NCBI GenBank assembly: GCA_030740295.1
Contig: JASLXP010001274.1
Coordinates: forward strand, 1-22,605
Reading direction: 5' to 3'
Source of the DNA: Planctomycetota bacterium
Lineage (GTDB): Bacteria > Planctomycetota > PUPC01 > JACPCR01
Length of the DNA stretch: 22,605 bases
The translations under genes and the position numbers were made by a program. Positions 7,753-15,440 of this stretch are shown piece after piece; position 1 is the first letter of the stretch; every line of letters starts with the position of its first letter. The notes beneath the pieces are model-generated. The model made no database searches. It was not told where the DNA came from and saw only the letters and a list, made by a program, of their open reading frames with translations.

Positions 7753-7832
7753 CCTGCATTCAAACGAGAATATCATTATCCTTCGCCCCGACGGGAGCGG
7801 GCATTCCAGAACTCTTTTTAGAGGAAATTACC

Positions 7833-8078
7833 GTGACTGAAGAAGAAGTAACCGCCAAAGTTAAGGAAATCGTCATCGACGTCCTCGATGTCCCCGAAGA
7901 TCAGGTAACCCCTGAGATCTCATTTATCAATGATCTGGGCGCAGACTCGATGGATATCACCTCCCTCATCATGGACTTCGAGAACGCCTTCGACATTAAC
8001 ATCCCCGAAGACGACGCCAACAAAATTCAGACCGTTGGCGAGGCCGTGAAGTTCATCGCCGAAGCCGTAAAAGACTGA
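7833..8078 (+). CDS. acpP: Acyl carrier protein
   Basis: This is an 81-residue, strongly acidic protein with the phosphopantetheine attachment site GADSMD (Ser39), followed by the usual helix that docks partner enzymes. It carries growing acyl chains between the Fab enzymes. The start is a GTG with a good GAGGA ribosome binding site seven bases upstream (7821-7825); no ATG is available at the right place. An 80-bp spacer separates it from fabG, longer than elsewhere in the operon. That could hold an extra promoter or processing site to raise acpP levels, although no clear consensus is seen. It ends six bases before fabF. Confidence 0.95.
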   Translation: MTEEEVTAKVKEIVIDVLDVPEDQVTPEISFINDLGADSMDITSLIMDFENAFDINIPEDDANKIQTVGEAVKFIAEAVKD

Positions 8079-8084
8079 CCACTC

Positions 8085-9326
8085 ATGAGCGACCGACGAG
8101 CTGCCATTACCGGCCTCGGAATAGTCTCAAGCCTGGGTACCAATCTCGCCAAAACCTGGGAAGGGATTACTTCCGGCAGGAGCGGAATCGGCCCCATCAC
8201 CGCGTGGGACGCGACCGAATTCAGCGTCCGATTCGGTGGGGAGTGCACTGATTTTGTCACCAGTGATTGGGTGAGCCGCCGGGAGGAAAGGCGTTTGGAC
8301 CGGTTTACCCAGTTGGCAATCGCTGCTGCCGATATGGCTATCGAGGATTCCGGGCTGGACCTCGATAAGACGGACCGCACGCGCGTGGGCTGTATTCTTG
8401 GTTCCGGCATCGGCGGCCTCGGAGAGATCGAGACTCAACACGGAGGGCTCGTCGACAAGGGCCCTCGTGGTGTAAGCCCGATGCTCGTGCCCAAGATGAT
8501 GGTCAACGCCGCGCCCGGCCAGGTATCCATTCGCCATGGGCTGCTGGGGCCGAACCTGGCGGTCGTCACCGCGTGCGCGTCAGCGGCCCATGCCATGGGT
8601 GATGCCCTCAATGTTATCCGACGCAAGGAAGCGGAAGTGGTCGTCGCCGGCGGAAGCGAAGCCGCGATGACGCCGCTCAGCTTTGCAGGTTTCAGTAACC
8701 TCAAAGCACTCTCCACCCGCAATGATGATCCGGAAATCGCCAGCCGGCCTTTCGACCGCGACCGAGACGGTTTTGTCATGGGTGAAGGGGCCGGCATCAT
8801 CATCCTCGAAGAGATGGAATACGCCAAAGCCAGAGGTGCGCGTATCTACGCAGAGCTCGCGGGCTTCGGCATGAGCGCGGACGGTTGCCACATCACCATG
8901 CCCGACCCCGACGGCATCGGCCCGGCGAACGCTATGAAATTCGCCCTGCAGGACGCAGGCATGAATCCGGATGAAGTTGATTACGTGAACGCCCACGGCA
9001 CTTCAACTCCGCTCAACGACAAAGGCGAGACCCAGGCCATCCGAAAGATATTTGGCGACCACGCAGACAAGCTGGCGGTCAGCTCCAACAAGTCGCAGTT
9101 CGGCCACGCCCTCGGCGCATCCGGCGGGCTGGAAGTGGTTGTCTCGGCCTATGGAATGCTGAACGACATCATCCCGCCCACCGTCAACTACACCACTCCC
9201 GATCCCGATTGCGACCTGGATTACGTCCCCAACGAAGCACGCGATCAATCGTTCGACGTCGCACTCTCCAACTCGTTCGGCTTCGGCGGCCATAACGGGA
9301 CGGTAATCATCAAGAAGTTGGATTGA
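8085..9326 (+). CDS. fabF: Beta-ketoacyl-ACP synthase II (FabF)
   Basis: FabF elongates acyl-ACP with malonyl-ACP. The 413-residue protein shows the thiolase-fold Cys-His-His set: Cys164 in VTACASAAHA, His304 in VNAHGTSTPLND and His341 in the KSQFGHALGASGG segment, with Lys336 just before it. The gatekeeper-type C-terminus NSFGFGGHNGTVI is normal. The segment around His341 (SNKSQFGHALGAS) differs from the common STKSMTGHLLGA, although the catalytic residues are kept. The gene follows acpP by six bases with no obvious Shine-Dalgarno sequence, so translation probably depends on coupling. It is the last gene of the operon; a convergent gene ends 30 bp downstream, leaving little room for a terminator. 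Confidence 0.95.
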   Translation: MSDRRAAITGLGIVSSLGTNLAKTWEGITSGRSGIGPITAWDATEFSVRFGGECTDFVTSDWVSRREERRLDRFTQLAIAAADMAIEDSGLDLDKTDRTRVGCILGSGIGGLGEIETQHGGLVDKGPRGVSPMLVPKMMVNAAPGQVSIRHGLLGPNLAVVTACASAAHAMGDALNVIRRKEAEVVVAGGSEAAMTPLSFAGFSNLKALSTRNDDPEIASRPFDRDRDGFVMGEGAGIIILEEMEYAKARGARIYAELAGFGMSADGCHITMPDPDGIGPANAMKFALQDAGMNPDEVDYVNAHGTSTPLNDKGETQAIRKIFGDHADKLAVSSNKSQFGHALGASGGLEVVVSAYGMLNDIIPPTVNYTTPDPDCDLDYVPNEARDQSFDVALSNSFGFGGHNGTVIIKKLD

Positions 9327-9356
9327 ACGGGCCGCATGCAGGCCTGTCACTGACTC

Positions 9357-9902
9357 TCAATTCTCCAGTTCGGGCCGCAACTGATTCAGGGGCACGAATC
9401 CCCATTCATCTCGGATCTCTTCGGCGCGGAGCTGATAGATGAGGGCCTCGCCGCCGCGTCCCATTGCATCAAGCAAGCTGACCAGTGAATCGAGTTGCAG
9501 TTCGAGCATTCTCCATTGCTGGCTGCCGAAATTACCGGTCTTCAGGGTCTCTTCGTACACACGAATAGTCTCCTCCTTGGCTTCTGCCGCGTCGTTCCTG
9601 CGGCCCTGCACCATCAGCATCTGCGACCACAGAGTGCCTGCTCTGGCGTAATTCTCCCAGTGAGAGGTGCTCGGATCATATCTGAGTAAAACACTGTTCA
9701 GTTGAACAGACTGGCGGAAGTGAGCTTCAGCTACGGCCGTTTTACCTGCCGCAGCGTTATTTCTGCCATCAAGATTATGGTTCACCGCCAGAGCGGCACG
9801 ATACGCAGGTACCGCTGGGTAACGGTTTACCAGGTCCTCGATGGCGGGATGTACATCAGTGAACCGGGTCTGCCATGTCTTGCAGTGTCGACCAAAAGGC
9901 AA
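9357..9902 (-). CDS. TPR-like C-terminal part of the Ser/Thr kinase, displaced by a frameshift
   Basis: The frame contains a helical, TPR-like sequence: IEDLVNRYPAVPAYRAALAVNHN, AVAEAHFRQSVQLNSVLLRYD, then EETIRVYEETLK and LVSLLDAMGRGGEAL. This is the kind of repeat that ends planctomycete membrane kinases, and it continues the repeats at the end of the kinase at 9856-12120. The kinase frame ends with QDMADPVH-stop. If one G of the GGG at 9866-9868 is ignored, the sequence becomes QDMADRFTDVHPAIEDL and runs on for another 165 or so residues. It is therefore almost certainly not a separate gene: the TTG at 9902 has no ribosome binding site and its first dozen residues are an out-of-frame reading of kinase sequence. 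Confidence 0.6.
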   Translation of the reverse strand: MPFGRHCKTWQTRFTDVHPAIEDLVNRYPAVPAYRAALAVNHNLDGRNNAAAGKTAVAEAHFRQSVQLNSVLLRYDPSTSHWENYARAGTLWSQMLMVQGRRNDAAEAKEETIRVYEETLKTGNFGSQQWRMLELQLDSLVSLLDAMGRGGEALIYQLRAEEIRDEWGFVPLNQLRPELEN

Positions 9903-12120
9903 GATGAGGCTCGGCCATGTTTCGAAGACTTCGTGCCAGGCTTCTTTTGTATTCAGGATGCTTGGGGGACTCCTGAATCAGACGGCGGAAGATAGACTGT
10001 GCAGTAAGCGCGTCTTCCTTGAATGGCGGGATGAGTTTACCGCCAGCGGCTGCCGGTTTGGGCGGCAGTTCGTGTTCTTCTTCCTCCGGCGCAGGTTCAT
10101 GCATGCCTTTGGGCGGCGCCAGCATGGCAAATTCCTGGCAGACGTTGGCAAACTCGAAAAGCAATTCGACATTCTCCGAGTCCTTCTCCAAAGCACGACC
10201 GAGGATCAGCTTTGCCCGTCCGAACAAATCCCTTGCCTGTGAAGTCTCAAACCAAGTCATGTACGTAGTGCCAATGCGACGAAGCAGTCTTGCCTTGTCT
10301 CTGGTGAACAGATCCGGACGTTTCTCTTCAGGCAGTTCGTCGTAGAGAATCAGCGCGTTCTCCAAAGAGGCACGGGCTTCGGGGAACTGCCCCAGCCGGA
10401 GGTAGAGCTGCCCCATGCGCGTATGGGCCCGGATTTCTTCCAGCTCCAGCCCTTTGCGGTCCGCATTCCTTTCAATGAAGTGGGTATAGAATATGAGCAG
10501 ACTTTCCATCATGTTGGCCATATCCCGGGAGAGCGCGAGCTTTCCTCCTCCGGCATCCAGGGAGGCGTCTCCGCCGATCTGCTGGAAGACCTCGTCGAAT
10601 GCCTGGAGTGCCAGGTTCAGGTTGTCCTCGGCGCGCCCCCGTTCTTTGCGAGTCTGATCGAGCTGAACATCGACCTTACGTTTTTCGCGCCTGGTGTCCG
10701 CGTAGCCTTTCCAGCCGATCACTGCTGAAAGAAGAACCAGGAGAAAGGTGGCCGCTGACAGCCCGGCAATTACAGGATTGCGTTTACTCCACAGCCACAG
10801 CCGCATCAGGCTTGAGGTGCGGCGGGCAAGGATGGGGCGGCCTTCGATGAATCGTTCGAGATCGTCACGCAGTAGCGCACCACTCTGGTAACGCCGTTCC
10901 GGCTCTTTGGCGATCGCCTTGTGGATGATCGTTACCAGGTCCTGCGGGATGCGCGGGTTGACTTTATCGAGTGGCGGGGGCTGCTCGTACATGACCTGAT
11001 TCAGCAGGGAAGCACGGTCTTGGGCATCGAAGGCCGGTCGCAGGCTGAGCATTTCATAAAGGGTGAGCCCAAACGAATAGAGATCGCTCCGTTTCTCGGC
11101 CTTTCCTCTGAGCTGTTCGGGCGACATGTAGCGGGGAGTACCAAGCACTTCGCCGGTCTGAGTGATGTCAAAAGCATCCTCTTCCAGGCTTTTGGCCAGC
11201 CCGAAGTCAGTGATCCAGACCGTATCGTGAACATCCAGCAGCAGGTTCGCAGGCTTGATGTCACGGTGGAGGGTGTTCTGGTCGTGCGCGTGCTGCAAGG
11301 CATCGGTCACCTGGCGGCCAATCTCAGCGACGCTCTGCCAATAGCGCGTGGTTTCGTAAGTCTGAATCTCTATTCGCCGCCGGCCGACATTGACAGTCCG
11401 TTCGGTTGTGCTGCCGTTTTTGCTCTTTTCCTTCACCCCCGTGTTGGATGAACCGGTGTTCCCTTCAGTCGTCTGGTTTGTCGAAACAAAACCGCCTTCG
11501 ACTTCGTGAAAGGAATTCAGAATGTTATCGAGGCCCTGCCCCTGGATGCACTGCATGACGTAGTAATGCATGCCATCATGCTCACCGACCCCAAAGACAG
11601 GAACGATGTTTGTGTGATGAAGACGGCCGGCGGATTGTGCCTCGCGATGAAAGCGCCCTATCTGAGACTCGTTGAGATTGCTTGGCGGCAGAACTTTGAG
11701 AGCGACTGTACGCCCCAGAGACTGCTGAACGGCTTCGTAGACGACGCCCATCCCGCCGCGGCCGATCTCTCGCACGATTCTGAAATCCCCGATGGAATCA
11801 GGTGTCTCTGTTCGTGGTGAAATGACTTTGGCCACGGAAATATCACCGGCGCCTGCGGCCATGGTCGCCTGCGATTCTGAAATGAATGCCGCACCGAAAG
11901 GAGAGAGAGCCCCCTCGAGCCAGGCGACCGCGGGAAAGGCATCCCAGATCTCCCCCGCCTGTTCAGGAAACATCTCGGAGTATTCACGAATCGCTGGATC
12001 CTCTTTGTTTCGAAAACGCTGCGCGTAGACCTCGGCCAAAACATCGACCAATTCGCGTTCGGGATCGGCTGCCGCGGTTTCGTTCAATTGGACAGCCTCT
12101 ACGGTGGGATTGGTGTTCAT
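9856..12120 (-). CDS. Transmembrane Ser/Thr protein kinase with TPR-like extracytoplasmic region
   Basis: The 754 residues visible here contain a planctomycete-type N-terminal region (AEVYAQRFRN, then FPAVAWLEG, about 1-75). A complete protein kinase domain spans about 112-425: glycine loop GRGGMGVVY at 120-128, Lys142, Glu160, HRDIKPAN at 285-292, DFG at 305-307, GTPRYMSPE around 327-335 and an Asp in SDLYSFG. All catalytic residues are present, so it should be active. A single transmembrane segment lies near 449-470, followed by a coiled region and TPR-like repeats outside the membrane. Between the lobes (about 208-260) is a Ser/Thr/Asn-rich insert. The ATG overlaps the stop of the sigma factor gene (ATGA), so the two are made together. 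The frame ends early; a one-base frameshift near 9866 moves the remaining repeats to the next frame. Confidence 0.85.
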   Translation of the reverse strand: MNTNPTVEAVQLNETAAADPERELVDVLAEVYAQRFRNKEDPAIREYSEMFPEQAGEIWDAFPAVAWLEGALSPFGAAFISESQATMAAGAGDISVAKVISPRTETPDSIGDFRIVREIGRGGMGVVYEAVQQSLGRTVALKVLPPSNLNESQIGRFHREAQSAGRLHHTNIVPVFGVGEHDGMHYYVMQCIQGQGLDNILNSFHEVEGGFVSTNQTTEGNTGSSNTGVKEKSKNGSTTERTVNVGRRRIEIQTYETTRYWQSVAEIGRQVTDALQHAHDQNTLHRDIKPANLLLDVHDTVWITDFGLAKSLEEDAFDITQTGEVLGTPRYMSPEQLRGKAEKRSDLYSFGLTLYEMLSLRPAFDAQDRASLLNQVMYEQPPPLDKVNPRIPQDLVTIIHKAIAKEPERRYQSGALLRDDLERFIEGRPILARRTSSLMRLWLWSKRNPVIAGLSAATFLLVLLSAVIGWKGYADTRREKRKVDVQLDQTRKERGRAEDNLNLALQAFDEVFQQIGGDASLDAGGGKLALSRDMANMMESLLIFYTHFIERNADRKGLELEEIRAHTRMGQLYLRLGQFPEARASLENALILYDELPEEKRPDLFTRDKARLLRRIGTTYMTWFETSQARDLFGRAKLILGRALEKDSENVELLFEFANVCQEFAMLAPPKGMHEPAPEEEEHELPPKPAAAGGKLIPPFKEDALTAQSIFRRLIQESPKHPEYKRSLARSLRNMAEPHLAFWSTLQDMADPVH

Positions 12121-12692
12121 GACTGCTGCCAGAGCCTTGGCTTATCCAAGAGGATCTTGTTCAGTTTCTTCAATGCCTGCACGTAGCTGCGGCTGGCCTC
12201 TGCGGGAGTGATCTCGAGGACCTCTGCGACCTCTTTGTTATCGAGTTGCTCGAAGTGCCTCAGGGCAAGAATACCTGCTTCCCGGGCTTCAAGATCCTCC
12301 ATGTCCAACAGCCGTTCCTTCCGGGTTTTTCGAAGGAAGAACTGAATGGAGACGGTGTCGTCTTCGGATTTCGACTCCGCCTCCTCTGAGGGGGCCGATT
12401 CATGTTTCTTGAGATGTTCCTCGACGCTAGCACCGGCGTGTCTTCGCAGCCAGACATAGAACGATTCCGATGGGCTTTCGATGTACTCAGCCAGGCTCTC
12501 TTCAGCCTTGCGACGGGCTTTTTCAAGGATGATGGACTTGCTCTCGTCCGACTTCAGCCCCTCTGGCATCCGGGCATCCATCATGAGCTTCAGACGCTCT
12601 TCGTGCTGAGCGAAGAGATCGTGAAGCAATTCGGATTCGCCCTTGCGAAGGCGTTCGATGAGCTTGCTGATTTCTGGGGCGGAGGTGGTCAC
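12117..12692 (-). CDS. ECF-type RNA polymerase sigma factor, planctomycete kinase-linked type
   Basis: This is a 191-residue protein. Region 2 is recognisable from KLIERLRKGESELLHDLFAQ, the segment ESLAEYIESPSESFYVWLRR and the following helix. Region 4 (about 135-180) contains REAGILALRHFEQLDNKEVA and ITPAEASRSYVQALKKL, a helix-turn-helix for -35 recognition. Between them is an acidic, Ser-rich linker (SAPSEEAESKSEDD, about 102-115) that could hold phosphorylation sites. Factors of this shape sit beside Ser/Thr kinases in planctomycetes, and phosphorylation of an ECF factor by its partner kinase is known for EcfP/PknT of Vibrio. No anti-sigma gene is visible here. The start is a GTG with no evident ribosome binding site, 19 bp after the toroid gene; its stop overlaps the kinase start. 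Confidence 0.8.
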   Translation of the reverse strand: MTTSAPEISKLIERLRKGESELLHDLFAQHEERLKLMMDARMPEGLKSDESKSIILEKARRKAEESLAEYIESPSESFYVWLRRHAGASVEEHLKKHESAPSEEAESKSEDDTVSIQFFLRKTRKERLLDMEDLEAREAGILALRHFEQLDNKEVAEVLEITPAEASRSYVQALKKLNKILLDKPRLWQQS

Positions 12693-12711
12693 AGGGGCAG
12701 CGTCGTTTGCA

Positions 12712-13845
12712 TTATTTCAAGCACCGTTTCAGCGTCATAAGCGCGAAAGCAGTTCCATACTGCTGGTGGTAATTATACAGGGGATAGTCCCACCAGGAAC
12801 CGTCCTTCTCCTGGAGGTCACAGATGATCCTGGCCAGATGCGGCTGATATATGCGACGCTCCTTCTTGGGCAATTCTTCCATACAAAGGCCGGCGTAGTA
12901 ATGGCCGTAATAATAGAAGTAGCCGGCGACCGCGAACCATGCTTCGTGCGGAACGGGTCGCTTTCGCCCGATGCTGAGCCAGCCGTTGCGCTGGATGAGA
13001 CGGGCCAGCCATTCCTTCAGGACTTCGTTCGTAATCTTCTTGTCCCCCCACCTTCGCATCGCAAGATTGCAGGCCTGAGATCGCCCCAGGCTGCCGCCCG
13101 GACGGTTGATCGATGACATGGGGTAATACCGAAAGTAATCGCCATACAGGTAAGTGAGGTCCGGTTTCTGTTGCCGGCGAATGGAGGCGACGGCCCGCTT
13201 GATGAATTTTTCAGGCATATCGAGCCCAAGTTCCCGGGCTTCATCAAGCGCGATGAGCACGGTGGCTGTGGTGAAGCTCGAGGAACTGCCGCCGGGTTTC
13301 TGTGTGCGATACTGGAAGTCGTAATAGGACCAGCCACCGTCCACCAGCTCGTAGCGCTCGAGGTATTGCATCTGCAAACGGATCAGCTCTTTAAATTTCT
13401 CCTGCCGGTCCGGTTCTTTTGAATAGTGCCGGTGAAGCCGGACGAGCGCTTGAATGGAATATGCATGCGCCCATACATTGTAGAGCGCAGCGGGGGTGGC
13501 ACGCTTGACCTTGGGAAGTTCGGCTTCAAACCACGGCACGACACGATCAACTGCGTGTCTGATTCGACGATTCAGTCTCGCGTTTTCAATGAGCGCGGAT
13601 GTGCAGAGGCTGGTCACAGCGGCTCGGAATGCATGATGCGCGCCGGGGACCGGAGCGTAGATGTTGAGGCTCTTCGTGCGGTGCGGCGTTCCCCATGAGC
13701 CGTCTTTATTCTGATCTTGTATGAGGAAATCAATGCCGCGGCGGAGTGACTTTTTGATGGCTCGATTAGACAGCCCCTTGATGGGCTCGAGGGCCGGCAG
13801 CTCAGCGTGCCCGGCGATCAGAAACAGCAAGAGTGCTCCCAACAC
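12712..13845 (-). CDS. Exported alpha/alpha-toroid protein (prenyltransferase/squalene cyclase-like repeats)
   Basis: This is a 377-residue protein with a short signal peptide (LGALLLFLIAGHA, cleavage about residue 14). Repeated QW-like motifs follow: FLIQDQNKDGSWG at 40-52, DGGWSYYDF at 169-177, a weaker RNGWLSIG at 286-293 and LQEKDGSWWDYPLYN at 344-358. These form the alpha/alpha barrel shared by squalene-hopene cyclases, protein prenyltransferases and complement-like proteins. The DxDD acid motif of squalene-hopene cyclases is not seen and the protein is about half their length, so terpene cyclisation is unlikely. A binding or sensing role in the envelope is more plausible. Aromatic clusters (YFYYYGHYYAG, 309-319) stand out. 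The GTG start shares one base with the stop of the HlyD-like gene (TAGTG), showing coupling. Confidence 0.75.
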   Translation of the reverse strand: MLGALLLFLIAGHAELPALEPIKGLSNRAIKKSLRRGIDFLIQDQNKDGSWGTPHRTKSLNIYAPVPGAHHAFRAAVTSLCTSALIENARLNRRIRHAVDRVVPWFEAELPKVKRATPAALYNVWAHAYSIQALVRLHRHYSKEPDRQEKFKELIRLQMQYLERYELVDGGWSYYDFQYRTQKPGGSSSSFTTATVLIALDEARELGLDMPEKFIKRAVASIRRQQKPDLTYLYGDYFRYYPMSSINRPGGSLGRSQACNLAMRRWGDKKITNEVLKEWLARLIQRNGWLSIGRKRPVPHEAWFAVAGYFYYYGHYYAGLCMEELPKKERRIYQPHLARIICDLQEKDGSWWDYPLYNYHQQYGTAFALMTLKRCLK

Positions 13846-15308
13846 TACTTTGCCTCCGGCCTTGTAGGGTCTTTGAGCAGGACTTTTTCACCGGCCTTGA
13901 GCCCGGCGAGAATCTCGGTCTTGCCCCCGGACTTCTCTCCGGCCTTCACCGCTCGCTTCTCAAATCCACCATCCGCTTTCGGCAGATAGACGAACGTCTT
14001 TTCAATATCGAGTTTGTCTTGATGAATCGCCTTGTCCGGAACGGTCAGCGCATTCGCATTGCTGTGAGTAACGAAACGTATCTGGCATTTCATCCCCGCG
14101 GTGACCGACTCCGGTGCAGCTTTAAATGAGAGAACTGAATTGAATTTCCCGCCACGGCTGATGGGTTCGACCTGTTCGACTTTCACCGGGAGTTTCGCTT
14201 TGCGCGCCGCGGTGAGGGTGGCTGAGCCCGTCTTACCGGGCCGGATGCTGAGAATGTCTTTCTCCAGAATGTCAGCACGAATCTGCATCTCACCCTTCGA
14301 AACGATGGTGGCGAAGATTTCGTGCGGCGCGAGCTTGCCCCCCGGCCTGAGTTTGCCTGCCATGGCCGCCTGCATGGGCCACGCACCCCGAACGCAAGGC
14401 CCGTAATAAAGGTATCCATCTGCCGGCGCGTGCACGGTCATCTGATTCAGGTCGTCCTTAAGCTTCTGAAGGTGGGCGAGGGCCTTCTTGCGCCCGTACT
14501 CTTTCTTAGCCATATCGAGTCGAGCCAGTTCTCTCTGCAGCGGATAGAGAATCCGGAGCTTTTCACTTTCCAGGTCCTGCTGCAGCTTTGTCTGGTCCAG
14601 GGATTCTGAAGTGCGCGGAATGTCATACTCGAGGGTCTTCTCCCGATCTACTTTCATAGAGGCGAGACTGAATTTCAGCCTCTCAATGTAATCCCGCTGC
14701 CGCTTGAGGATGATCTCCTCGGTCTCTTCCGTCAGATCGTCTTCCTCATACATCTTTTCCAATTGCTTGAGCTCCTCGAGTTCGTACGCGAGACGATCCT
14801 CCATCCACTTCACGCTGTTCTTTGCCGATTTTTCTTTCCACTCCCGATGCACTCGCTCGAACTGCTCCGCGTCCTCGACGGCGATTCGGCTCTTTCGCTG
14901 CGCTGCCTGTTTGGTCAACTCGGCCATTTTCTCAGCAAAGGCGTATTGATGGCGGGCGATCTGGTGGTTCAGCTCGGACAGTTTGGACTGCTCGTCGATG
15001 TCTCGAATGGAATCCTCAATGCCCCGAGTATCCAACTGGACGACGACATCCCCTTTCTTGACCGGCGAACCATGGGGTACAGCGCTCACGACAAAAAGTG
15101 CGCCCCATGCCTTGGGTACCAGGTTGATGGAATGCATCTTTCCGGACTCAAAAATCCCGCCAATTTTTACCTCCACCACAAATGGTTCGGCCTTCACTTC
15201 GTAGGAGGGAGCTTTTGGCTTTGCCGGCGGCTTAGGTGACTCTTTCTTAGGCGCTGGTGTTTCCGCAATCAGTGAAGAGACAGAGAGAATGAAAAGTGCT
15301 CGAAGCAT
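13845..15308 (-). CDS. Periplasmic HlyD-like adaptor (membrane fusion protein)
   Basis: This is an exported protein of 487 residues with an N-terminal signal (MLRALFILSVSSLIA) and a Pro/Lys-rich linker. A first lipoyl half (HGSPVKKGDVVVQLD, about 79-93) leads into a long charged coiled coil (about 97-288). A second lipoyl half (VHAPADGYLYYG, about 292-303) and beta-barrel domains complete the HlyD/RND adaptor order. Such adaptors normally bridge an inner-membrane pump to an outer-membrane channel, but no pump, ABC or TolC-like gene is present nearby. The in-frame ATG at 15320 is possible; I prefer 15308 because GAGGA lies five bases before it. It appears to be the first gene of the operon, which continues into the toroid, sigma factor and kinase genes. 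Confidence 0.8.
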   Translation of the reverse strand: MLRALFILSVSSLIAETPAPKKESPKPPAKPKAPSYEVKAEPFVVEVKIGGIFESGKMHSINLVPKAWGALFVVSAVPHGSPVKKGDVVVQLDTRGIEDSIRDIDEQSKLSELNHQIARHQYAFAEKMAELTKQAAQRKSRIAVEDAEQFERVHREWKEKSAKNSVKWMEDRLAYELEELKQLEKMYEEDDLTEETEEIILKRQRDYIERLKFSLASMKVDREKTLEYDIPRTSESLDQTKLQQDLESEKLRILYPLQRELARLDMAKKEYGRKKALAHLQKLKDDLNQMTVHAPADGYLYYGPCVRGAWPMQAAMAGKLRPGGKLAPHEIFATIVSKGEMQIRADILEKDILSIRPGKTGSATLTAARKAKLPVKVEQVEPISRGGKFNSVLSFKAAPESVTAGMKCQIRFVTHSNANALTVPDKAIHQDKLDIEKTFVYLPKADGGFEKRAVKAGEKSGGKTEILAGLKAGEKVLLKDPTRPEAK

Positions 15309-15440
15309 TGGATTCCTCATGAGGTATGGCTTTCGCCTTCAGAGCTTAGTGCAGTCAGGTAAGAATTGGAAGTGGGGCGGGCGAAAGAGGGTGAAAGCAG
15401 GAGGAGGGTGCGCGACCTTTTCCGACAGCGCTCCCACGAA

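Noticed and set aside
9327..9356. Terminator between fabF and the kinase locus
   Set aside because: Only a short GGCC...GGCC inverted repeat around GCATGC is visible with no T run; too weak to call.
12712..13845. True squalene-hopene cyclase
   Set aside because: It is about half the length, exported, and no DxDD motif is seen.
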